NCBI GenBank assembly: GCA_005877965.1
Contig: VBNP01000197.1
Coordinates: 1-5,892 of the forward strand
DNA: 5,892 bases
From: Gammaproteobacteria bacterium
GTDB lineage: Bacteria > Pseudomonadota > Gammaproteobacteria > Steroidobacterales > Steroidobacteraceae
Reading direction: 5' to 3'
Shown: positions 1 through 5,405 of the stretch, piece by piece
Layout: every line of letters starts with the position of its first letter
How positions within the stretch are numbered: the first letter of the stretch is position 1
Translations under genes and position numbers: made by a program
The notes under the pieces: generated by a model
Database searches by the model: none
What the model was told of the DNA's origin: nothing
Seen by the model: the letters and a program-made list of their open reading frames with translations, nothing else

Positions 1-1245
1 GTGCGGATAGTTCAGCGGCGCAATCTGCGTGCCCTCCTGCGTCAGAAGATCGATTTCCTCGTTGTACAGCCAGCCGTTTTCCTTGGCCTGACGGTAGAGG
101 AACGTGCCCGGATAGGGGGCGGCGAGCGAGACCTGAATCGTGTGGGGATTGATCTCCTTGGCGAAATCGAGCGTCTCCTGGATCGTCTCCCGGGTCTCGC
201 CCGGCAGCCCCAGGATGAACGTGCCGTGGATGAGGATGCCGAGCTCGTGGCAGTCCCTGGTGAAGCGGCGGGCGAACTCCACCCGCATGCCCTTCTTGAT
301 GTTGAACAGGATCTGCTGATTGCCGGATTCATAGCCGACCAGCAGCAGCCGCAGGCCGTTGTCCTTCATGACAGCCAGCGTCCGGCGTGGAACATTGGCC
401 TTGGCGTTGCACGACCAGGTGACTCCTAGCTTGCCCAGCTCCTTCGCCAGCGTCTCCACACGCGGCAGGTTGTCGGTGAGGGTGTCATCGTCGAAGAAGA
501 ATTCCTTCACCTGCGGGAAGGCCTCTTTCGCCCATTTCATTTCTCCAATGACATCTTCGACCGAGCGCACGCGATAACGATGCCCTCCCACCGTCTGCGG
601 CCACAGGCAGAAGGTGCAGCGCGACTTGCAACCGCGTCCCGTGTAGAACGAGATGTAGGGATGCAGCAGATAACCGCCGAAATAATTCTCGATGGTGAGA
701 TCGCGCTTGTAGACCGGCGTCACCCACGGAAGCGCATCCATGTTCTCGAGAACTTCGCGGTTCTCGTTGTGAACGATGACACCCTCGCGATTGCGGTAGG
801 AAAGCCCCTTGATGTCGCTCCAGGGCCTGTCGTCGGCGACTTCCTTGATGGTGAAGTCGAATTCGTTGCGCGCGACGAAGTCCACTGCCGGTGCGGCGAT
901 GAGGCTCTTCTCGGGCTCGACTGCGACCTTGGCTCCGATGAACCCGATTCTGATATCCGGATTGACCGCCTTGATCATCTCGGCCGTCTTCAGGTCCGAT
1001 TTGAAGGACGGGGTGGAGGTGTGCATCACCACGAGCTCGCGGCCGCTCAGCTCGGGGGCGATGTCCTCGAATTTCAGGCGGTGCGGTGGTGCATCGATCA
1101 GCTTCGAGCCCTCCACCAGAGCCGCCGGCTGTGCGAGCCAGGTCGGGTACCAGAAGGAGCGTACCTCGCGCTTCATCTGGTAGCGGGCGCCGGCCCCCCC
1201 GTCGAAGCCGTCGTAGGAAGGCGGATGCAGAAACAGCGTTCTCAT
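1..1245 (-). CDS. hpnJ: HpnJ, hopanoid B12-binding radical SAM protein (3' end cut off by the window)
   Basis: HpnJ acts late in BHP synthesis. In Burkholderia it has been linked genetically to the cyclitol ether head group, by radical contraction of the glucosamine ring on bacteriohopanetetrol glucosamine. The frame stays open from 1245 to base 1, giving 415 residues without a stop, so the C-terminus lies outside. The protein opens MRTLFLHPPSYDGFDGGAG, the usual start of this family. Residues 1 to about 160 look like the B12-binding Rossmann region, although I see no DxHxxG cobalamin motif. The radical SAM cluster motif CKSRCTFC follows (Cys206, Cys210, Cys213), then FFFDDDT near 236-242 and LGLPGET near 350. 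Two ATG codons sit in tandem at 1248 and 1245. I chose 1245 because GAGG at 1252-1255 is then 6 bases away rather than 3, and because it matches the family N-terminus. The gene lies 110 bp after hpnI in the same direction, as in hpnI-hpnJ-hpnK clusters. The identification is firm; the reaction is from family knowledge. Confidence 0.95.
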   Translation of the reverse strand, partial: MRTLFLHPPSYDGFDGGAGARYQMKREVRSFWYPTWLAQPAALVEGSKLIDAPPHRLKFEDIAPELSGRELVVMHTSTPSFKSDLKTAEMIKAVNPDIRIGFIGAKVAVEPEKSLIAAPAVDFVARNEFDFTIKEVADDRPWSDIKGLSYRNREGVIVHNENREVLENMDALPWVTPVYKRDLTIENYFGGYLLHPYISFYTGRGCKSRCTFCLWPQTVGGHRYRVRSVEDVIGEMKWAKEAFPQVKEFFFDDDTLTDNLPRVETLAKELGKLGVTWSCNAKANVPRRTLAVMKDNGLRLLLVGYESGNQQILFNIKKGMRVEFARRFTRDCHELGILIHGTFILGLPGETRETIQETLDFAKEINPHTIQVSLAAPYPGTFLYRQAKENGWLYNEEIDLLTQEGTQIAPLNYPH

Positions 1246-1251
1246 CATGAA

Positions 1252-1255
1252 CCTC
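1252..1255 (-). promoter_or_regulatory. Ribosome binding site of hpnJ
   Basis: Read on the minus strand, GAGG is followed by TTC and then two consecutive ATG codons. The spacing is 3 bases to the first ATG and 6 to the second. The second spacing is the normal one, which favours 1245 as the start. Confidence 0.55.
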
Positions 1256-1264
1256 GCCAGGAAA

Positions 1265-1284
1265 CCCGCGAATCCAGTCGCGGG
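1265..1284 (-). repeat. Perfect 7-bp inverted repeat (hairpin) in the hpnJ leader
   Basis: On the minus strand CCCGCGA, a six-base loop CTGGAT, then TCGCGGG form a perfect, GC-rich stem. It lies between hpnI and hpnJ, 9 bases before the GAGG ribosome binding site. Only three T residues follow the stem, so it is a poor Rho-independent terminator. It could instead stabilise the 3' end of an hpnI transcript, partly attenuate hpnJ, or be an operator. The repeat itself is read directly; its role is inference. Confidence 0.5.
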
Positions 1285-1358
1285 AGCAATACGCCGCGAT
1301 GCTCAACTCAAGCGCCCGGCCCCGCCGACGCTACGGTGGCACGCAACCAGAGATCTTT

Positions 1359-2501
1359 TCAAGGGATCGGACGCGCCGAGCCATCGCGAGCGACTCGGTA
1401 GCGGGCGTGCCGCCATTGTACGCGACGCGAGACGAAGCCCCAGCACCACAGCGCAAAGCCCAGCAGGTCAGTGAGCGGCAGCACCCACAGCTGCCGCACG
1501 GCCGAGCGGGCATCGCGAACGCCGAAATGTAACATGAGTCGTGCCAGCGCGGTGATGGCGAGCAGGGCTGGCGTCGCCCTCGCGCCCGCTGCCAGCAGGC
1601 TCCCCAGGACGGCCGGCGCCAAGCCGAAGGTCACGAAGGAGAGAGCGTAACCCAGCGGCCGGACGGCCCGAATGGTGCGCAGCCACCGCAGCTCATGCCG
1701 AACGAGATCACCGAGGCGGTGCTCATCGACCAAGGTCTCGACCACGACCTCAGACAACACGGTGCGCAAGCCCGCGCGGCGCGTCAGCTCGCCCAGCCGG
1801 TAGTCATCCGCCAGCTGATCGGCTATGGCCATGAATCCACCTATCCTGGTGAGCACCTCCCGGCGCATGGCAATGGTTGCACCGAAGGCGAACGCACGCG
1901 AGCCGAGCAGGGCCGCGACATACACCGAGGGCATGAACCAGTCGTTGATGAACGCAGATCCCAGCGCGGACCACGGCCCGCTCTGCGGGCAGCCGCGGTA
2001 AGGACACGTGACGATGCCGACCGCGGGATCGAGGAGCGGTGGGAGAACCTTGGCCAGATAGTCGGCCGCAACCCGCACATCGCTGTCCGCGACGAGCAGA
2101 TGGTCGTGGCGGGCAAACGGCATCATGTTGATCAGGTTGCTGACTTTGCCGCTGCTGCCGTGCTGCACCGGATTGATGGCGATTTGCAGGTCGAGCCCCG
2201 GAAACTCGCGTTGCAGTCTGCGTACGACGGTGACTGCAGCATCGTCCGCGTCGCGCACTCCGCAGACCATCTGGAAGCTTGGATAGGCCTGCTCGCAAAA
2301 CGAGCGCAGACAGTCGTACAGGTCGGGCTCCGCGCCGCACAAGGGCTTCAGGACCGTCACCGGGGGCAGAGTCGCAGGGCCGGGTCGTGAGCTGTGGTGC
2401 CGCGACCGCACGGCCAGCCATGCCGTGACGGTATAGGCCATGGCGAGCGCGGCCAGAGCGGTGCCGCCCCAATTGAGCCACAGCTGAACGATCGCGCTCA
2501 C
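1359..2501 (-). CDS. hpnI: HpnI, hopanoid biosynthesis glycosyltransferase (GT21, ceramide glucosyltransferase-like)
   Basis: HpnI is a membrane glycosyltransferase. In Burkholderia it is assigned the transfer of N-acetylglucosamine to bacteriohopanetetrol, the step before deacetylation by HpnK and ring contraction by HpnJ. The 380-residue protein has an N-terminal membrane segment at about 12-32, then a GT-A-type domain with VLKPLCG (50-56), Asp84 in VRDADD, the DxD-type motif ADSD (138-141), ADDYRLG (231-237) and HELRW (269-273). The last corresponds to the (Q/R)xxRW motif of GT21, with His in the first position. Hydrophobic segments follow at about 282-303, 305-325 and 339-358. The start is GTG at 2501: an in-frame TGA lies directly upstream at 2502-2504, and the first membrane segment would be damaged by a later start. 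No clear Shine-Dalgarno sequence precedes it. The gene is divergent from idi and leads into hpnJ. Ceramide glucosyltransferase is the closest alternative, but the context decides for HpnI. Confidence 0.94.
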   Translation of the reverse strand: MSAIVQLWLNWGGTALAALAMAYTVTAWLAVRSRHHSSRPGPATLPPVTVLKPLCGAEPDLYDCLRSFCEQAYPSFQMVCGVRDADDAAVTVVRRLQREFPGLDLQIAINPVQHGSSGKVSNLINMMPFARHDHLLVADSDVRVAADYLAKVLPPLLDPAVGIVTCPYRGCPQSGPWSALGSAFINDWFMPSVYVAALLGSRAFAFGATIAMRREVLTRIGGFMAIADQLADDYRLGELTRRAGLRTVLSEVVVETLVDEHRLGDLVRHELRWLRTIRAVRPLGYALSFVTFGLAPAVLGSLLAAGARATPALLAITALARLMLHFGVRDARSAVRQLWVLPLTDLLGFALWCWGFVSRRVQWRHARYRVARDGSARPIP

Positions 2502-2570
2502 TCAAAGGCCCGACAGGTTAGCGGGGGACGCAGCGGACGGCACCCGGGCCGTCCTCGCCCGGAAGAAGGA

Positions 2571-2598
2571 TTGCCGTAACGTGGCAGGCAGCTATTAT
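2571..2598 (+). promoter_or_regulatory. Candidate sigma70-type promoter of the idi-hpnH-ispA operon
   Basis: TTGCCG at 2571-2576 (four of six matches to TTGACA) and TATTAT at 2593-2598 (five of six to TATAAT) are separated by 16 bases. Transcription would start near 2605, giving a leader of about 105 bases before the idi ATG. The hexamers are seen directly; promoter activity is inference. Confidence 0.45.
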
Positions 2599-2696
2599 GC
2601 ACGGGATGCCGGCGCCGCAGCCTGCGGTTGCGGTGCGAACGCGGGTCGTCCCCGGCCTGCGGGCGTGAGTGACTGCAGCGGTATTTGCCGCAGTAC

Positions 2697-2700
2697 GGAG
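2697..2700 (+). promoter_or_regulatory. Ribosome binding site of idi
   Basis: GGAG lies 10 bases before the ATG at 2711. This supports that start over the in-frame GTG at 2669, which would add 14 residues and has no purine-rich site before it. Confidence 0.45.
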
Positions 2701-2710
2701 TGCCTCGTAC

Positions 2711-3322
2711 ATGGACCAGGTTCGCAGTTTCCAGATCGGTGCCGACGATATTGCGCCAGATTCCGAGCCGCTGATTCTGGTGGATGAAGCCGACCGCGAG
2801 GTCGGCCACATGAGCAAGGCTCAGTGCCACCAGGGGGGCGGAGTTCTGCATCGCGCCTTTTCTCTGTTGATCTTCAATGACGCCGGTGAGCTGCTGCTGC
2901 AGCAGCGAGCGGCGTCGAAACAGCTCTGGCCGCGGTTCTGGTCGAACAGCTGCTGCAGTCATCCCCGACGCGACGAGAGCATGGAGGCGGCAATCCACCG
3001 GCGACTCTACGAGGAGCTGGGCCTGCGCTGTCCATTGCATTTTCTGTTCAAGTTCAGGTACCAGGCGCAATTCGATACGGCTGGCGCCGAGCACGAGCTG
3101 TGCTCGGTCTTCATAGGGCGCTGCACCGAGCGGTTGCGGATCGATCCGAACGAGATCCTCGCCTGGCGCTGGATCAGCCCCCGGGCCCTGCAGGCCGAGG
3201 TGACCGGCACCGGCGCCGGTAACTTTACCCCATGGTTCATACTGGAGTGGGGGCGCATCTGGCGGGATCACCGCGCAGCCGTGCTCACCTTGCTAGGAAT
3301 CAAGAGTTGGGCATTCCTCTGA
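2711..3322 (+). CDS. idi: Isopentenyl-diphosphate delta-isomerase, type 1
   Basis: This cytosolic Nudix-fold enzyme interconverts IPP and DMAPP, supplying the allylic primer for farnesyl diphosphate synthesis. The 203-residue protein carries the family residues in order: metal-binding His40 and His47 (in LHRAF), the active-site stretch SNSCCSHP with catalytic Cys82 and metal-binding His84, the Nudix-like helix RRLYEELG (97-104), and the glutamate pair Glu127/Glu129 in EHELC. DPNEI (145-149) and TPWF (173-176) follow. CCSHP, EHEL and PNEI resemble the eukaryotic-type branch more than the Escherichia coli enzyme (VCGHP, ENEVC). The N-terminus is about 15 residues longer than in E. coli. I used the ATG at 2711, which has GGAG 10 bases upstream. 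The gene opens the plus-strand operon and its last 16 bases overlap hpnH. Its place beside hpnH and ispA suggests it feeds hopanoid synthesis. Whether the host uses the MEP pathway, in which Idi is dispensable, cannot be seen. Confidence 0.95.
   Translation: MDQVRSFQIGADDIAPDSEPLILVDEADREVGHMSKAQCHQGGGVLHRAFSLLIFNDAGELLLQQRAASKQLWPRFWSNSCCSHPRRDESMEAAIHRRLYEELGLRCPLHFLFKFRYQAQFDTAGAEHELCSVFIGRCTERLRIDPNEILAWRWISPRALQAEVTGTGAGNFTPWFILEWGRIWRDHRAAVLTLLGIKSWAFL
3295..3298 (+). promoter_or_regulatory. Ribosome binding site that selects the TTG start of hpnH
   Basis: AGGA, located inside the 3' end of idi, lies 8 bases before the TTG at 3307. It supports this start over the upstream in-frame ATG at 3232. 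Confidence 0.55.
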
Positions 3323-4455
3323 TCCAGACGTATCGTGTCGCCCGCTACCTCGCCGGCCGCAAGCTGCGCGGCGAGAGGCGCTATCCGCTGGTGCTCATGC
3401 TGGAACCGCTGTTCCAGTGCAATCTCGCCTGCGCCGGCTGCGGCAAGATCGACTATCCGAAGGAGACCCTGCAGAAGCGCATGAGCGTCGAGGACGCGCT
3501 GCGCGCCGTCGACGAATGCGGGGCTCCCGTGGTGTCCATTCCCGGGGGCGAGCCGCTGATTCACCGCGAGATGCCGCAGATCGTCGCCGCAATCGTCGCG
3601 CGCAAGAAATTCGTGTATCTGTGCACGAACGCCATTCTGCTATGCAAGCATATCGATGAATATCTCCCGTCGCGCTACCTCACGTTCTCGATCCATCTGG
3701 ACGGCAATCGACAACGTCACGATGAGTCGGTGTGCCAGGAGGGAGTGTTCGACAAGGCCGTCGCGGCAATCCGGCTCGCGCGCAGCAAGGGTTTTCGCGT
3801 GACCGTCAACTGCACGCTCTTCAGCGGCGCGGACCCGGACGAGGTCGCTGACTTCTTCGATACCGCGATGTCACTCGGCATCGAGGGAATCACGGTCTCG
3901 CCCGGCTACAGCTATCAGCACGCACCGCGGCAGGATGTTTTCCTGGGGCGCAGCGCGAGCAAGCGGCTGTTCCGCGAGATCTTCAAACGCCGTCGCGGCC
4001 GCGCCGCCCGCTGGTCCTTCAATCATTCCGGGCTGTTCCTGGACTTTCTCGCGGGCAACCAGACATACCAGTGCACGCCGTGGAGCAATCCGACCTATAA
4101 CATCTTCGGTTGGCAGCGGCCCTGCTATCTGCTCTCCGATGAAGGCTACGCGCCCAGCTACCGGTCCCTGCTTGAGGATACGCGCTGGGATCAGTACGGT
4201 GTCGGACGCAACCCCAAGTGCAACAACTGCATGGCGCACTGCGGATTCGAGGGAACGGCGGTGGATGACGCGTTCGCTCATCCGATCAAGGCGCTCAAAG
4301 CCGCCCTGCGGGGTCCGCGGGTTACGGGTCCGATGGCTCCCGAGCTGCCGATTCTGTATGGCGAGGGGCTGGGGGAGTTCGCCGTCGCGGTTCCGATTAC
4401 ACAGATCAGACGGGCGAGCGAGTCTGACGGGCGGCGTTCAGCGAGGCTGCCGTAG
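3307..4455 (+). CDS. hpnH: HpnH, radical SAM adenosylhopane synthase
   Basis: HpnH adds the 5'-deoxyadenosyl radical from S-adenosylmethionine to diploptene, making adenosylhopane and committing the pathway to C35 side-chain hopanoids. The 382-residue protein has the radical SAM motif CNLACAGC (Cys38, Cys42, Cys45) followed by GKIDYP, and GGEP at 80-83 as the SAM-binding loop. A cysteine sits at 106 in FVYLCTN. From memory, a conserved Cys106 is reported to matter for HpnH turnover, and the match in numbering supports the chosen start. The C-terminal part has further cysteines at 256, 273, 305, 308 and 312 (CNNCMAHC), possibly an auxiliary metal site. I chose TTG at 3307 because the protein then begins MGIPLIQ, the usual HpnH opening, and AGGA lies 8 bases upstream. 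The ATG at 3232 would add 25 residues with no family resemblance. The gene overlaps idi by 16 bp and ispA by 1 bp, so translation is probably coupled. Confidence 0.96.
   Translation: MGIPLIQTYRVARYLAGRKLRGERRYPLVLMLEPLFQCNLACAGCGKIDYPKETLQKRMSVEDALRAVDECGAPVVSIPGGEPLIHREMPQIVAAIVARKKFVYLCTNAILLCKHIDEYLPSRYLTFSIHLDGNRQRHDESVCQEGVFDKAVAAIRLARSKGFRVTVNCTLFSGADPDEVADFFDTAMSLGIEGITVSPGYSYQHAPRQDVFLGRSASKRLFREIFKRRRGRAARWSFNHSGLFLDFLAGNQTYQCTPWSNPTYNIFGWQRPCYLLSDEGYAPSYRSLLEDTRWDQYGVGRNPKCNNCMAHCGFEGTAVDDAFAHPIKALKAALRGPRVTGPMAPELPILYGEGLGEFAVAVPITQIRRASESDGRRSARLP
4441..4446 (+). promoter_or_regulatory. Ribosome binding site of ispA within the hpnH 3' end
   Basis: GCGAGG lies 8 bases before the GTG start at 4455. 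That GTG shares its first base with the hpnH stop (TAGTG), an arrangement typical of translational coupling. Confidence 0.5.
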
Positions 4456-5399
4456 TGAACCGGGCGGCGGATATTCGACTCGCCCCGCAGGCGGAGCCGG
4501 CCGAGCGCGATGCATTCGCTGCACAGCTCGAATCCTGGCGCGCCCGCATGGAATCGGCGTTGGCGGCGCGGCTTCCGGATAGCACAGCGGTGCCGACGCG
4601 CTTGCACCAGGCCATGCGCTACAGCGTGCTGGGTGGAGGCAAACGGGTGCGTCCGATGTTGTTGTTTGCCAGCGCGCGGACCCTGGGCCTCGCGGAAGCA
4701 GAGGTCGAGGCGGCGGCCTGCGCCATCGAGCTGGTGCACGTGTACTCGCTGGTCCACGATGATCTGCCGGCTATGGACGATGACGATCTGCGCCGCGGCA
4801 GGCCCACCTGCCACAAGGCCTATGACGAGGCGACGGCCATCCTGGTGGGCGACGCCCTGCAGCCGCTCGCGTTTCATCTGCTCGCCCGCGATCCCGCACT
4901 GCCCGCCGAGCCAACAATACGTCTGCGACTGATCGAATTGCTGGCGCAGGCCAGTGGCACCTTTGGCATGGCCGGAGGTCAGGCGATCGATCTCGCCGTG
5001 CAGGGCAAGCAGCTCGGTATTGCGCAGGTGGAGGAAATGCATGCCCGCAAGACCGGTGCCCTGATCCGCGCCAGCGTGCTGATGGCGGCGGCCTGCGTAC
5101 CCTCGCTCGATCCTCGTCTGTACGAGGCACTGACCGGTTTCGCGACTCCGATCGGCCTGGCATTCCAGATTCAGGACGACTTGTTGGACGTGCTCGGAGA
5201 TCCCTCGACCCTGGGCAAGGCGACCGGCTCAGACCGCGAGCGGGCGAAGCCCACCCACCCGGCGGTCATCGGCATCGCGGCGTCGCAGGAGCGGGTGCGC
5301 CTGCTGCACGCCCAGGCGCTCGAGGCCCTGGCGCCTTTTGGGCAGCGCGCGGCGCCCCTGCGCTCGGTGGCTGCCTGGTTGCTCACGCGGCGTTGCTGA
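4455..5399 (+). CDS. ispA: Farnesyl diphosphate synthase (short-chain trans-prenyltransferase)
   Basis: IspA joins DMAPP with two IPP units to give farnesyl diphosphate, the direct substrate of the squalene synthase encoded next. The 314-residue protein shows GGGKRVRP (60-67) for IPP binding, the first aspartate-rich motif HDDLPAMDDDDLRRGRPT (101-118; Asp102, Asp103, Asp108), GMAGGQ (171-176), KTGALI (199-204) and the second motif QDDLLD (240-245; Asp241, Asp242, Asp245), followed by KPTHP (265-269). The two-residue insertion in the first motif (DDxxxxD), with Tyr97 and Ser98 just before it, is the bacterial type II farnesyl synthase pattern, so a C15 product is expected. A C20 product cannot be excluded from sequence alone. 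KPTHP differs slightly from the common KxTYP. The start is GTG at 4455, overlapping the hpnH stop by one base, with GCGAGG upstream. The gene lies between hpnH and squalene synthase in one transcription unit. Confidence 0.94.
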   Translation: MNRAADIRLAPQAEPAERDAFAAQLESWRARMESALAARLPDSTAVPTRLHQAMRYSVLGGGKRVRPMLLFASARTLGLAEAEVEAAACAIELVHVYSLVHDDLPAMDDDDLRRGRPTCHKAYDEATAILVGDALQPLAFHLLARDPALPAEPTIRLRLIELLAQASGTFGMAGGQAIDLAVQGKQLGIAQVEEMHARKTGALIRASVLMAAACVPSLDPRLYEALTGFATPIGLAFQIQDDLLDVLGDPSTLGKATGSDRERAKPTHPAVIGIAASQERVRLLHAQALEALAPFGQRAAPLRSVAAWLLTRRC

Positions 5400-5405
5400 C
5401 TCCTC

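Larger units (their letters stand above)
1249..1358 (-). other. Intergenic region between hpnI and hpnJ
   Basis: These 110 bp separate the hpnI stop from the hpnJ start. They hold the hairpin at 1265-1284 and the hpnJ ribosome binding site. I see no convincing -35/-10 pair for an independent hpnJ promoter, and no small gene with a credible start. The gap is longer than any between the plus-strand genes here. Confidence 0.5.
2502..2710. promoter_or_regulatory. Divergent intergenic control region between hpnI and idi
   Basis: This 209-bp gap separates the two divergent gene groups and must carry promoters for both, unless transcription enters from outside. It contains one AT-rich island (2593-2598) in otherwise GC-rich DNA. 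On the plus strand this serves as a -10 candidate. On the minus strand the same island reads CATAAT (2599-2594), a fair -10, but no good -35 sits at the right distance. An 8-bp palindrome CGGCGCCG is at 2610-2617 and a small stem CCGCA/TGCGG is at 2615-2627; both may be chance in such GC-rich sequence. No small gene is supported here. Confidence 0.5.

Noticed and set aside
1194..1200. Run of seven C residues within hpnJ as a possible phase-variable tract
   Set aside because: The frame is intact through it and encodes the normal DGGAG stretch of the family; seven bases alone is weak evidence for slippage control.
1265..1284. Hairpin before hpnJ as a full Rho-independent terminator of hpnI
   Set aside because: Only three T residues follow the stem, and the genes belong to one pathway in the same orientation. 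I kept it as a hairpin of unknown role.
485..1306. Minus-strand 273-codon frame overlapping hpnJ in another frame
   Set aside because: The hpnJ frame in the same region gives a continuous family-like protein with CxxxCxxC. This one is an arginine/serine-rich off-frame translation.
580..1401. Plus-strand open frame of 273 codons opposite hpnJ
   Set aside because: It is antisense to a clear radical SAM gene, shows no family motifs and has an arginine- and alanine-rich composition typical of GC-rich shadow frames.
2669..2710. Upstream GTG start for idi adding 14 residues
   Set aside because: No ribosome binding site precedes it and the extension has no family resemblance; the ATG at 2711 has GGAG upstream.
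2498..3271. Minus-strand 257-codon frame opposite idi
   Set aside because: It mirrors a complete Idi with all active-site residues and has no recognisable domain of its own.
4278..5042. Minus-strand 254-codon frame opposite hpnH and ispA
   Set aside because: It spans the junction of two well-supported plus-strand genes and has no recognisable motifs.
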